Source: Tubiluchus corallicola (Eukaryota > Priapulida > Priapulimorpha > Priapulimorphida > Tubiluchidae). Taken from it: DNA of 33,515 nucleotides. The notes below the pieces were generated by a model. That model was not told the DNA's origin. It saw only the letters and a list, made by a program, of their open reading frames with translations, and searched no databases. Shown here in pieces: positions 1 through 10,455 of this stretch; the stretch's first letter is position 1, and each line of letters starts with the position of its first letter. The DNA is taken from NCBI GenBank assembly GCA_030141605.1, contig JAQGDQ010001590.1, positions 1 through 33,515 of the forward strand. The letters run 5' to 3'. The translations under genes and the position numbers were made by a program.

Positions 1-3000
1 AGTTTAGAGATAGCTTTGCTTCTTAACGTGGGGGAACTTTACTTCCCTTTAACTACAGTTAGTACATGTTAAGTTTAGAGATAGCTTTGCCTCTTAACGT
101 GGGAAAATTTTACTTCCCTTTAACTACAGTTAGTACATATTAAGTTTAGAGATAGCTTTGCCTCTAAACGTGGGAAAATTTTACTTCCCTTTAACTACAG
201 TTAGTACATATTAAGTTTAGAGATAGCTTTGCCTCTAAACGTGGGAAAATTTTACTTCCCTTTAACTACAGTTTGTACATATTAAGTTTAGAGATAGCTT
301 TGCCTCTAGACGTGGGGGAACTTTACTTCCCTTTAACTACAGTTTGTACATATTAAGTTTAGAGATAGCTTTGCCTCTTAACGTGGGGAAAACTTTACTT
401 CCCTTTAACTACAGTTAGTACATATTAAGTTTAGAGATAGCTTTGCCTCTAGACGTGGGGGAACTTTACTTCCCTTTAACTACAGTTTGTACATATTAAG
501 TTTAGAGATAGCTTTGCCTCTAAACGTGGGAAAATTTTACTTCCCTTTAACTACAGTTTGTACATATTAAGTTTAGAGATAGCTTTGCCTCTAAACGTGG
601 GGAAACTTTACTTCCCTTTAACTACAGTTTGTACATATTAAGTTTAGAGATAGCTTTGCCTCTAAACGTGGGAAAACTTTACTTCCCTTTAACTACAGTT
701 AGTACATATTAAGTTTAGAGATAGCTTTGCCTCTAAACGTGGGAAAATTTTACTTCCCTTTAACTACAGTTTGTACATATTAAGTTTAGAGATAGCTTTG
801 CCTCTAAACGTGGGAAAACTTTACTTCCCTTTAACTACAGTTTGTACATATTAAGTTTAGAGATAGCTTTGCCTCTAAACGTGGGGAAACTTTACTTCCC
901 TTTAACTACAGTTTGTACATATTAAGTTTAGAGATAGCTTTGCCTCTAAACGTGGGAAAACTTTACTTCCCTTTAACTACAGTTAGTACATATTAAGTTT
1001 AGAGATAGCTTTGCCTCTAAACGTGGGGAAACTTTACTTCCCTTTAACTACAGTTTGTACATATTAAGTTTAGAGATAGCTTTGCCTCTAAACGTGGGAA
1101 AACTTTACTTCCCTTTAACTACAGTTAGTACATATTAAGTTTAGAGATAGCTTTGCCTCTAAACGTGGGGAAACTTTACTTCCCTTTAACTACAGTTAGT
1201 ACATATTAAGTTTAGAGATAGCTTTGCCTCTTAACGTGGGGAAAACTTTACTTCCCTTTAACTACAGTTAGTACATATTAAGTTTAGAGATAGCTTTGCC
1301 TCTAAACGTGGGGAAAACTTTACTTCCCTTTAACTACAGTTAGTACATATTAAGTTTAGAGATAGCTTTGCCTCTAAACGTGGGGAAAACTTTACTTCCC
1401 TTTAACTACAGTTAGTACATATTAAGTTTAGAGATAGCTTTGCCTCTTAACGTGGGGAAAACTTTACTTCCCTTTAACTACAGTTAGTACATATTAAGTT
1501 TAGAGATAGCTTTGCCTCTAAACGTGGGGAAACTTTACTTCCCTTTAACTACAGTTTGTACATATTAGGTTAAGAGATAGCTTTGCCTCTAAACGTGGGG
1601 AAAACTTTACTTCCCTTTAACTACAGTTAGTACATATTAAGTTTAGAGATAGCTTTGCCTCTAAACGTGGGGAAAACTTTACTTCCCTTTAACTACAGTT
1701 AGTACATATTAAGTTTAGAGATAGCTTTGCCTCTAAACGTGGGGAAACTTTACTTCCCTTTAACTACAGTTAGTACATATTAAGTTTAGAGATAGCTTTG
1801 CCTCTAAACGTGGGGAAACTTTACTTCCCTTTAACTACAGTTAGTACATATTAAGTTTAGAGATAGCTTTGCCTCTAAACGTGGGGAAACTTTACTTCCC
1901 TTTAACTACAGTTAGTACATATTAAGTTTAGAGATAGCTTTGCCTCTTAACGTGGGGAAAACTTTACTTCCCTTTAACTACAGTTTGTACATATTAAGTT
2001 TAGAGATAGCTTTGCCTCTAAACGTGGGGAAACTTTACTTCCCTTTAACTACAGTTAGTACATATTAAGTTTAGAGATAGCTTTGCCTCTAAACGTGGGG
2101 AAACTTTACTTCCCTTTAACTACAGTTAGTACATATTAAGTTTAGAGATAGCTTTGCCTCTAAACGTGGGGAAACTTTACTTCCCTTTAACTACAGTTAG
2201 TACATATTAAGTTTAGAGATAGCTTTGCCTCTAAACGTGGGGAGAACTTTACTTCCCTTTAACTACAGTTTGTACATATTAAGTTTAGAGATAGCTTTGC
2301 CTCTAAACGTGGAGAAAACTTTACTTCCCTTTAACTACAGTTAGTACATATTAAGTTTAGAGATAGCTTTGCCTCTTAACGTGGGGAAAACTTTACTTCC
2401 CTTTAACTACAGTTTGTACATATTAAGTTTAGAGATAGCTTTGCCTCTTAACGTGGGGAAAACTTTACTTCCCTTTAACTACAGTTAGTACATATTAAGT
2501 TTAGAGATAGCTTTGCCTCTTAACGTGGGGAAATTTTACTTCCCTTTAACTACAGTTAGTACATATTAAGTTTAGAGATAGCTTTGCCTCTTAACGTGGG
2601 GAAAACTTTACTTCCCTTTAACTACAGTTTGTACATATTAAGTTTAGAGATAGCTTTGCCTCTTAACGTGGGGAAAACTTTACTTCCCTTTAACTACAGT
2701 TAGTACATATTAAGTTTAGAGATAGCTTTGCCTCTTAGCGTGGGGAAAACTTTACTTCCCTTTAACTACAATTAGTACATATTAAGTTTAGAGATAGCTT
2801 TGCCTCTTGACGTGGGAAAAACTTTACTTCCCTTTAACTACAGTTAGTACATATTAAGTTTAGAGATAGCTTTGCCTCTTGACGTGGGAAAAACTTTACT
2901 TCCCTTTAACTACAGTTAGTACATATTAAGTTTAGAGATAGCTTTGCCTCTTGACGTGGGAAAAACTTTACTTCCCTTTAACTACAGTTAGTACATATTA

Positions 3001-4145
3001 AGTTTAGAGATAGCTTTGCCTCTTGACGTGGGAAAAACTTTACTTCCCTTTAACTACAGTTAGTACATATTAAGTTTAGAGATAGCTTTGCCTCTTAGCG
3101 TGGGGAAAACTTTACTTCCCTTTAACTACAATTAGTACATATTAAGTTTAGAGATAACTTTGTCTCTTTACGTGGGGGAACTTTACTTCCCTTTAACTAC
3201 AGTTAGTACTTATTAAGTTTAGAGATAGCTTTGCCTCTTAACGTGGGGAAATTTTACTTCCCTTTAACTACAGTTAGTACATATTAAGTTTAGAGATAGC
3301 TTTGCCTCTTAACGTGGGGAAATTTTACTTCCCTTTAACTACAGTTAGTACATATTAAGTTTAGAGATAACTTTGTCTCTTTACGTGGGGGAACTTTACT
3401 TCCCTTTAACTACAGTTTGTACATATTAAGTTTAGAGATAGCTTTGCCTCTTAACGTCGGGAAAACTTTACTTCCCTTTAACTACAGTTAGTACATATTA
3501 AGTTTAGAGATAGTTTTGCCTCTTAACGTGGGGGAAAACTTTACTTCCCTTTAACTACAGTTAGTACATAATTATTAAGTTTAGAGATAGTTTTGCCTCT
3601 ACATGTGGGGAAAACTTTACTTCCCTTTAACTACAGTTAGTACATATTAAGTTTAGAGATAGTTTTGCCTCTACATGTGGGGAAAACTTTACTTCCCTTT
3701 AACTACAGTTAGTACATATTAAATTTAGAGATAGCTTTGCCTCTTGACGTGGGGAAAACTTTACTTCCCTTTAACTACAGTTAGTACATATTAAGTTTAG
3801 AGATAGCTTTGCCTCTTAACGTGGGGAAAACTTTACTTCCCTTTAACTACAGTTAGTACATATTAAGTTTAGAGATAGCTTTGCCTCTTAACGTGGGGAA
3901 AACTTTACTTCCCTTTAACTACAGTTAGTACATATTAAGTTTTCAGATAGCTTTGCCTCTTAACGTGGGGAAAACTTTACTTCCCTTTAACTACAGTTAG
4001 TACATATTAAGTTTAGAGATAGCTTTGCCTCTAAACGTGGGGAAACTTTACTTCCCTTTAACTACAGTTAGTACATATTAAGTTTAGAGATAGTTTTGCC
4101 TCTAAACGTGGGGGGAACTTTACTTCCCTTTAACTACAGTTTGCG
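1..4145. repeat. 71-bp satellite array (about 58 copies, open at left edge)
   Basis: Head-to-tail units of 71 +/- 1 bp fill the first 4.1 kb. Each unit begins near AGTTTAGAGATAGCTTTGCC and ends near TTAGTACATATTA. The units differ at a few diagnostic places: ctAAAcg, ctTAAcg, ctAGAcg or ctTGAcg after GCCT; the number of G and A after CGT; and gttAgtac versus gttTgtac. Neighbouring units often share the same variant, which indicates local homogenisation. Each unit could form small hairpins, for example GGGAA..TTCCC around ACTTTAC. The last unit ends at the ACTACAGTTT near 4143. The array runs off the left edge, so its full size is unknown. No open frame of note crosses it. Confidence 0.97.
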
Positions 4146-4409
4146 TATAAGGTATGATAATAAATGTTTGATACTATAGTGCGTATTTTCTCTATTGGTA
4201 GTGGCTGAGTATATATGGTGTTTATTTCTTCTTTTAGAAAAGTGGCCTAGTACATGTTTGAGTGCATCATTTTGAGGTACAGTATATCTAGTCGATGTAT
4301 TAGGGATGACAGACTAGCTGACTTGTTGGTCTTTTGCCGTCCCGTCCTTGTCTAAACTTTGCAACTCATTGTTATATACTATCTATGATTGTTATCCTGA
4401 ACGCAAAAA
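4146..4409. other. Unassigned AT-rich spacer
   Basis: Non-repetitive sequence between the satellite and a trinucleotide tract. I see no exon, RNA gene or transposon end in it. Confidence 0.6.
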
Positions 4410-4520
4410 ATATTATTATTATTATTATTATTATTGTTGTTGTTGCTGTTGTTGTTATTGTTGTTGTTATTATTATTATTATTATTATTATTCCTCTTCT
4501 TCTTCTTATTATTATTATTA
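4410..4520. repeat. Trinucleotide microsatellite (TTA/TTG/TTC)n
   Basis: A run of ATT repeats passes into GTT, back to ATT, then CTT and ATT. The poly-Ile, poly-Val or poly-Asn frames across it are artefacts. The blockwise change of third base suggests point mutations spread by slippage. Confidence 0.95.
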
Positions 4521-5035
4521 ACATTATCATAATCTGTTCGGGTTTTAGAAATTTTTCCCAATAGATGGCGCCATGAGTTAAATGAGGCATAATTTACATC
4601 TTGTAAATTCATAGTTTAGTATCAATACTAAACAACTAATTGGCGCTAATGTAAATCTACTTTACCTATCACTGTTCCGCTGTACGTAAATGTCTGTGAA
4701 AAAATTGATTTGAACTGAATTGAGAGCCCTAGTAGCTAGGAGGAATGGAAAAACTGACAGATGTCCAAAGTCATTTGAGCTTTTGACCGGAATGCTGCAG
4801 TTTTCAAGGCCCTACAGCAAACTGTTTACCCAGAGAGTTCCGCGACTATAACCGTCTTCGCTTGAATATGAACACGAATTAAATCGGACACCCCAATTTT
4901 CACATTTTGACTCCTATCTGGCGCCCGTAAACACTCGCAGCTTTTTTAAATCATACCACTGTCTGGGTACCTGTCCCAGTTGTCTTCTCTGCAAGTTTTG
5001 TGGCTCTACTTACAATAGATTTGGTGTTATTCAAA
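4521..5035. other. Unassigned spacer
   Basis: No supported gene. The last part (about 4960-5035) directly precedes the 5S-like sequence and may belong to the same mobile element, replacing the normal 5' half of 5S. I cannot show this without other copies. Confidence 0.5.
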
Positions 5036-5143
5036 ACTGAAGTTAAGCAACGTAGAGCCTGGTTAGTACTTGGATGGGTGTCCGCCTGGGAATACCAGGT
5101 ACCTGTAGGCTTGCGGGATGCCCACACTGTATCTCGCCACTAG
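5036..5143 (+). pseudogene. 5'-truncated 5S rRNA-like sequence with 3' extension
   Basis: From GAAGTTAAGCAACGTAG through CTTGGATGGG and CGCCTGGGAATACC to GTAGGCTT (ending at 5112), the sequence follows the 3' two thirds of animal 5S rRNA, including the internal promoter region. The first ~40 nt of 5S are absent or unrecognisable, so it is not a working 5S gene. After position 5112 it carries about 31 nt (GCGGGATGCC..CACTAG) that also follow the 5S-like copy at 26289-26407. That shared extension indicates a repeat family with a 5S-derived head, or 5S plus spacer, rather than a chance 5S pseudogene. Confidence 0.8.
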
Positions 5144-5174
5144 ACTTTTACAGTAAAATGTTAAAAGTTAAAAT

Positions 5175-5214
5175 GACGCCAAACGTATCGACTAGCTGCT
5201 GCTGTCATCATCAG
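5175..5214 (-). ncRNA. Hammerhead-ribozyme-like motif, left arm (degenerate)
   Basis: Read on the minus strand: CTGATGA, a weak stem II (GAC..GTC with one extra U), GATA in place of the invariant GAAA, then stem III ACG-TTTGG-CGT, then C at the expected cleavage position. This is type I order, but the A-to-T change in GAAA should abolish activity. Stem I pairing is not convincing. Confidence 0.3.
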
Positions 5215-5395
5215 TGGTGAATTTACAAACAAACAACCAGTTTATATAGGTACAGCCTGTTATGCAGTAATTATGTATTTAACAGAAGCCAAATAGGTGA
5301 TGAATAAACAGGCCAGTAAAGAAATTGATACTAAAACTTAAGCACTATAATAGGCTCTGCCTATATAAACTGGTTGTATGTTCGTAAATTTACCA

Positions 5396-5435
5396 CTGAT
5401 GATGACAGCAGCAGCTAGTCGAAACGTTTGACATG
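5396..5435 (+). ncRNA. Hammerhead-ribozyme-like motif, right arm (degenerate)
   Basis: CTGATGA at 5396-5402 and an intact GAAAC at 5421-5425 are separated by the same weak stem II. Here stem III has decayed (CGTTTGACATG, losing a pair and the cleavage-site context seen in the left arm). The two arms have lost different conserved parts, as expected of two relics of one ancestral motif. Confidence 0.3.
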
Positions 5436-5459
5436 ATTTGAACTTTTTAGTACAAAAGT

Positions 5460-6339
5460 TTTTGATAAAGTTGTCTTGTTTTTAACTATAAATAAAAAGT
5501 ATTTAAAGATTAGAGAACTTTGTATGTAAATGTTATTCTGAAGTTTTTTCCCAGTACGTGCAGCCATTGCGCTGGTTAATGCACAATTTTAGCAAAGCTA
5601 AGTACGTGCTGCCACCCAGTGTTAGGAAGTTAAAACTTTCATCTGTGTCGGAAAATCATGTTGTGAACAACATTTGCAGTGGAAACATCACAGTAATTAG
5701 TAGAAGAGGGAAAATTGGAGGAAATTTATAACTAAAGAGATTTCTACGTCTTCTGCATTTTATTTACCCACCAAAACAAAATGCGGTTAATTTTGTAAAC
5801 CAAACTCGCGATTTTTTCGAAATTTTGCTCAAACAGCCTGTAGAAAAACCGTTCTAGCGGCGCCTGGTGGGACTCTCGGAAGGAGATATGAAGCTCATCA
5901 GAAAGAGGAAGACCAGGGCTACACGATGGTGTGAGCTATATTTTATGGCACGTCCACTGAGAGGAGTACCGACGAGTTAATTAGATGTTCTATTTTTGGC
6001 AATTTTCGCTTGGAAAACTGCTGACGCAAAGCCATTGTTCTGACGTCATCCATTATACTCTGTCTATAATCTTATAACTTTAATTCAGTAAAAGCTGCTG
6101 CTGCTGGCTTTGCATTAGGTAAAAGTAAACAAACACTAGGTAGAACGTTGGCATATTTTCGATTATAAGTGTACTTATACGCAAAATTTTTTGCGGGGCC
6201 TTTGCTAGTCTCTTTATTATTTTACTGGTAACAGTAAACAAAGTTTCTAGTTCAGTTTCTAAATGAAGTTACACAGACTCAATTTTCATCTACTCCCGCC
6301 CCTGACTCCATAAAACGATTAAAAATGATTTTTTTTTAA
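5460..6339. other. Unassigned spacer
   Basis: No long open frame and no recognised transposon end. Probably decayed repeat sequence. Confidence 0.5.
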
Positions 6340-6706
6340 ATTATGTAATATAATACGTGTTGTTAGTTTTGTAATGTCGAATGTATAAATAGTGTAAATG
6401 TAATGGGTAAAATTTATGTAATGTAAAGCTTGTTTCTGTTAATTGTGTCATGTCAAATGTATATATAGTGTAAATATGTCATGTAAAATTTAATGTACTT
6501 TTGTAATATTGTTTTGTAAAAATATTTTAATATTGTGTTTGTAAATATGTTCATTAATTGTATATAATTAGGTCTTAGTTTTGCACTTTAGTTTTTTTGA
6601 TATACACTGGATGCATTTGTCTTGAACATTGTTGTTATTTTAACATTACGCTGAGGCTTACTCAATTCTATTATAATGAGTGAACCATTTCAAAGACAAA
6701 TAAAGA

Positions 6707-6742
<36 letters not shown>

Positions 6743-6745
6743 TCT
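6340..6745 (+). mobile_element. 3' end of a LINE-like element (copy 1 of 3)
   Basis: Very AT-rich 3'-UTR-like sequence ending in GAGTGAACCATTTCAAAG, ACAAATAAAG and a (TA)n tail at about 6706-6740. The same terminal block (CTGAGGCTTACTCAATT, then a polyadenylation-like AATAAA, then a simple-repeat tail) recurs at 12613-12905 on the minus strand and at 13521-13740 on the plus strand. Copies with a common 3' end but different 5' limits and simple-repeat tails are typical of non-LTR retrotransposons. No coding part of this family is present. Confidence 0.65.
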
Positions 6746-7270
6746 CATTACTGACAGGTACCAAGGAAACAGACTGCTTCCAGTATTATACTAGTGCCAC
6801 AAAAGTATTTCGGACAGCACAGGTGAAGTTGAAGTGGGAGCCTTGTAAAGCCCCCCCCCCCAGTACCCGTTTCCGTTTTCAACATTTTCGATGCATTAGA
6901 TTTGGTAGGGAGTATCCGTTTAAAAATTTTATTTGCATGTTTTATTCTAAATAGTACACTAAATGCAAATACATTCTTCTCAAATACTTTCAGAATCAAC
7001 AAATATGAGTATTGCTTAATTTGATGTGCGTCTCCATGTTCAATGTCATTCCTGTTACTTTTATGAAAAAGGTCAGTCACATGCTACTGATTAACCCTAT
7101 TGTTTTAATTCTTTGTCACCAGAGGGCACCAGCTGTGACAATTTGGCAGACATTTTAATGGTTGTTGTTTTGTTGTATACATGTATGTAATGTAATGTAA
7201 TGTAATGCAATGTATATGCCAATAGTAAATTCTATTAAATGGTTCGTATACGTTCAGTTGTAAATTTACG
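6746..7270. other. Unassigned spacer with poly-C and (TGTAA)n tracts
   Basis: Contains a short run of C near 6850 and a (TGTAA)n pentanucleotide at about 7184-7213. The short open frames on both strands look fortuitous and match no family I recognise. Confidence 0.5.
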
Positions 7271-7398
7271 TGACATGTTCAGTAAAGTAAACATGTTCAA
7301 TAAAGTATTGAACATGTTCAATAAAGTATTGAACATGTTCAATAAAGTATTGAACATGTTCAATAAAGTATTGAACATGTTCAGTAAAGTAAATGAGA
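7271..7398. repeat. 21-bp palindromic tandem repeat
   Basis: The unit is GAACATGTTCAATAAAGTATT. Four perfect GAACATGTTC blocks lie at 7310, 7331, 7352 and 7373, with variants at 7271 and 7289. TTGAACATGTTCAA is a perfect 14-bp palindrome, and CAATA..TATTG forms a second one inside the unit, so nearly the whole unit is self-complementary on one strand. Confidence 0.95.
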
Positions 7399-7784
7399 TT
7401 TAAAATATCAGTCAATTTCTATTTGTCCCTTCCATAAAAAGTTTTTGCAAAATTGTAGCAAAGTAACTACAGTAGGTTTCATCACTTGAAACGTCTCAGG
7501 AGAGCGCAGCCTCCATACATCCGTAAAACACTTGGGTACCAAGCTGCTGAGTGACTCATTGTTTTTATACAGCTGGTAGAACAAGATTACCGTCCAACAC
7601 GACATGTTCACGACTTTGCAGCACTAGGAATGACGACTTAAATTTAACTGTACATTAATCTGCAAAGGTAAAGCTCGTAATAATAATAATAATCTAAATT
7701 TAAAGTGTACATTTGGGTGAATTAACATTAGCTCAAAGAGCTATTATCGCTGACTGTAAATAACAAACTACGACTACATAATAG
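7399..7784. other. Unassigned spacer
   Basis: Includes an (AAT)n tract near 7678-7692. A 67-codon minus-strand frame here has no recognisable features. Confidence 0.5.
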
Positions 7785-7945
7785 AGATTATTATTACCCC
7801 ACTTTTACCCTAAAACCACGCACCAGGCAGGGCAACAGCAGGTACCATTTTTAAACTCTTTGGCATGATGACCCGGCCGCTGGTTCGAACTCACGACCTC
7901 CCAGACCGAAAGCAGATGCATTACCACTAAACTAAACCGTCTGAT
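7785..7945 (-). mobile_element. tRNA-derived SINE
   Basis: On the minus strand from about 7943: TTTAGTTTAGTGGTAATGC resembles a Pol III A box, and GAGTTCGAACC at about 7886-7896 resembles a B box. Both have tRNA-like spacing. The head is followed by CGGCCGGGTCAT, CCAAAGAGTTTAAAAATGGT and ACCTGCTG, then an AAT-rich tail. This head-body-tail order is typical of a SINE. The body looks like a conserved central domain of the kind shared by SINEs of distant animals, which I infer from memory of such domains and cannot check. Confidence 0.75.
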
Positions 7946-8167
7946 CTGAACATATAATGCTCTTCTATAATAATTATTAAAGTAATAATTGTTATCGATA
8001 TATTAATGAATGAAGTGTCTTATCTGCTGTATGCTATAACTGAGTTAACTGTATGCAAAGCTATTATATTAAATCAAGGAATGATAAAAGTTTGTTCATT
8101 AGACTTTTAAATACAGCAGACATTTTGTCAGCTCAACTGTCTGCATTAGTATGTGCGCGTAAGTCAT

Positions 8168-8285
8168 AAACAGATAGTTTAGTTTAATTGTAACATGCCC
8201 GCTTTCCGTCTGGGATGTTGCGAGTTCGACACAGCCCCCGGGTGAGTTCGCATTACTGTTGTGTACACAATAAACTGTGTTTGAC
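8168..8285 (+). mobile_element. Second tRNA-derived SINE-like sequence
   Basis: Plus-strand ATAGTTTAGTTTAATTGTAA (A-box-like) and GCGAGTTCGACAC (B-box-like, 8220-8232) lie at tRNA spacing, with GCTTTCCGTCTGGGATGTTG between them. That stretch resembles the head of the SINE at 7785-7945 (GCTTTCGGTCTGGGAGGTCG). The 3' part (CCCCCGGGTGAGTTCGC) differs, so it is a related head on another body. It lies just downstream of RPF2. Confidence 0.6.
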
Positions 8286-8456
8286 ACAATGGAGGTCTGT
8301 TTTAATATTCAGCAAAAGCAAAATTATTTATTTGCTAATGAATAATGATTAATTATTTAACAATTAATGTTGAGCATTGACATATTTATTTCTTCATACA
8401 AAGAAGTTATTAGCTTCGGCTTAACGAAAAGAAAGCGAAACTCATTTCAAACATTT

Positions 8457-8462
8457 TTTATT
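8457..8462 (-). promoter_or_regulatory. RPF2 polyadenylation signal AATAAA
   Basis: TTTATT on the plus strand reads AATAAA on the minus strand, about 30 nt after the RPF2 stop codon. It is the nearest canonical signal and implies a very short 3' UTR. Confidence 0.65.
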
Positions 8463-8491
8463 CATTTGTTAGTAAAAATATGCCAACTAGT

Positions 8492-9325
8492 TCACTTTTT
8501 CTGCTTAGTCGCTGAAACTTCGCCATTCATTTCTTCTCTATGGCTTCGCTTTAACCCTTTCATTTTACGTAACTGCAACGAGCTCAAGTTTTGCTTAGTC
8601 ATATGAATGCGGCCCGTCTTTGTACCGAACACATCGTGCGCCACGTTCTTCGTCCTCTTCGGTTTTATCTCTTTCGGTTGCCTGGACGCTCGCTTGAACA
8701 GGTCGTTATTGGCTAACTTCGTGCGGCGAAGTTCGAAGTCCATCGACGGGCCGATTTCCTCCACTTCGATTCTGGGCGTTTTAGAGCCGGACTTTTTCAA
8801 GAGAATTTTATAGCTTCTCATGTAAACGGCACCGTGGATCGCCGTGAACGTTATCACGTGTTCCAAGCCCGCGAGTCGTATATTTTCCACAACAGGTCCG
8901 CGAAAAAAATCTACAAGAAGGCTTTTTAGTCTCTGGTATTCGAGGTTGTTCGAAAAAAGTTCTCCACTAAACACCAGGCAAGGTTTAGCGCCGAGGGCGC
9001 ATTTCGCTCCGGAAAACTCCATCATGGGTTTAAATTTCGTTAGCCCCAATTCTACCATGTCTAAAATGTGATAGTCGAAGAGTCGTCCGATAACCAAGTT
9101 GTGCGGTCGTTTTTTCGTATGCGAGGCGAAAGCGAACAGCGAGGCATCCATTTTCTGCGAGAAGAATTCCAAGCCAGTCTCGTCTTCAAACGGTCGAAAC
9201 GCATTCTTTCTTTTGTACAACGCAGCGTTAGGCTTCTTTAGAGCGTAGAGGTCTTTCAACGCTTGTATACTTTGCTCGCTCGCGTGTTGCCCTCTAACAA
9301 ACATTGCAGATTTCGTATTTTCTAC
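8492..9325 (-). CDS. RPF2: RPF2 ribosome production factor 2 homolog, exon 2
   Basis: This exon encodes residues 26-302 and the stop. RPF2 is a nucleolar Brix-domain protein. With RRS1 it brings 5S rRNA, RPL5 and RPL11 into pre-60S particles. The frame contains hallmark family segments in order: LKDLYALKKPNAALYKRKN, RPFEDETGLEFFSQK, KRPHNLVIGRLFDYHILDM, RLKSLLVDFFRGPVVENIRL, SYKILLKKSGSKTPRIEVEE, then VAHDVFGTKTGRIHM and a basic tail. All align collinearly with animal RPF2. The exon opens after TTTCAG at 9326 with VENTKSA and is in phase 0 with exon 1, so the internal Met nine codons in is not the start. The length matches the ~306-residue human protein. No frameshift or stop is present, and the gene looks intact. 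The identification is from family knowledge, not a search. Confidence 0.96.
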   Translation of the reverse strand, partial: VENTKSAMFVRGQHASEQSIQALKDLYALKKPNAALYKRKNAFRPFEDETGLEFFSQKMDASLFAFASHTKKRPHNLVIGRLFDYHILDMVELGLTKFKPMMEFSGAKCALGAKPCLVFSGELFSNNLEYQRLKSLLVDFFRGPVVENIRLAGLEHVITFTAIHGAVYMRSYKILLKKSGSKTPRIEVEEIGPSMDFELRRTKLANNDLFKRASRQPKEIKPKRTKNVAHDVFGTKTGRIHMTKQNLSSLQLRKMKGLKRSHREEMNGEVSATKQKK

Positions 9326-9544
9326 CTGAAATATAGTAACAGGTGAAGTTTAGTTAAGTCCGAGATTCACATTAACTATCTGCTTAATTAGGCCTGTATG
9401 GATGTATGGATACATCCATGTATCGTTGCATCGCGTTGTCTTTTATTACGATGTGCGTATCACCGAAGTGCACCCGTATCGTGATAGTCTGAGTCAATGA
9501 TGTTTAGCAAATTAGCAGACGAATGACCGTATGTTGATAAAGAT

Positions 9545-10455
9545 GATGTGAAGTGATTCAAGCTGCAGCTGTAGAGTTTACTGTAGATACGTAACAATCA
9601 GTGCAGTGATTCAAGCTACAGCTGTAGAGTTTACTGTAGATACGTAACAATCAGTGCAGTGATTCAAGCTGCAGCTGTAGTGTTTACTGTAGATACCTAA
9701 CAATCAGTGCAGTGATTCAAGCTACAGCTGTAGAGTTTACTGTAGATACGTAACAATCAGTGCAGTGATTCAAGCTGCAGCTGTAGAGTTTACTGTAGAT
9801 ACGTAACAATCAGTGCAGTGATTCAAGCTGCAGCTGTAGAGTTTACTGTAGATACAGTAACAAACAGTGAAGTGATTCAAGATGCAGCTGGAGAGTGTAC
9901 TGTAGATACGTAACAATCAGTGCAGTGATTCAAGCTACAGCTGTAGAGTTTACTGTAGATACGTAACAATCAGTGCAGTGATTCAAGCTGCAGCTGTAGA
10001 GTTTACTGTAGATACGTAACAATCAGTGCAGTGATTCAAGCTACAGCTGTAGAGTTTACTGTAGATACGTAACAATCAGTGCAGTGATTCAAGCTACAGC
10101 TGTAGAGTTTACTGTAGATACGTAACAATCAGTGTAGTGATTCAAGCTGCAGCTATAGAGTTTACTGTAGATATGTAACAATCAGTGCTGTAATTCAAGC
10201 TGCAGTTGTGGGGTTTACTGTAGATACGTAACAATCAGTGCAGTGATTCAAGCTACAGCTGTAGAGTTTACTGTAGATACGTAACAATCAGTGCAGTGAT
10301 TCAAGCTGCAGCTGTAGAGTTTACTGTAGATACCTAACAATCAGTGCAGTGATTCAAGCTGCAGCTGTAGAGTTTACTGTAGATATGTAACAATCAGTGC
10401 AGTGATTCAAGCTACAGCTGTACAGTTTACTGTAGATATGTAACAATCAGTGCAG
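9545..10455. repeat. 53-bp minisatellite in RPF2 intron (about 17 copies)
   Basis: Unit near GTGCAGTGATTCAAGCTGCA followed by GCTGTAGAGTTTACTGTAGA and TACGTAACAATCA. Copies alternate between AGCTGCAGCT (a palindrome) and AGCTACAGCT. Central copies (about 9850-9900 and 10130-10210) carry more substitutions than those at either side. Confidence 0.96.

Larger units (their letters stand above)
5144..5459. mobile_element. Foldback element with ~100-bp inverted arms
   Basis: The left arm (about 5144-5260) and right arm (about 5349-5459) are imperfect reverse complements separated by ~90 bp. Both contain the conserved string CTGATGATGACAGCAGCAGC, on opposite strands, followed by a GAAAC-like motif and CGTTTG. 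This matches the CTGATGA...GAAA core arrangement of hammerhead ribozymes, which are known from Penelope-like retroelements. The element could be a head-to-head pair of Penelope-type terminal repeats or a MITE. It starts exactly where the 5S-like repeat ends. No reverse transcriptase is present. Confidence 0.7.

Noticed and set aside
1-4145. CRISPR-like regular repeats
   Set aside because: Units are contiguous with no unique spacers, vary by point mutation, and sit in an animal genome.
4334-4612. Poly-Ile/Val and poly-Asn frames
   Set aside because: Trinucleotide microsatellite read in several frames.
8367-9071. Three plus-strand frames of 68-79 codons
   Set aside because: They are antisense shadows of RPF2 exon 2.
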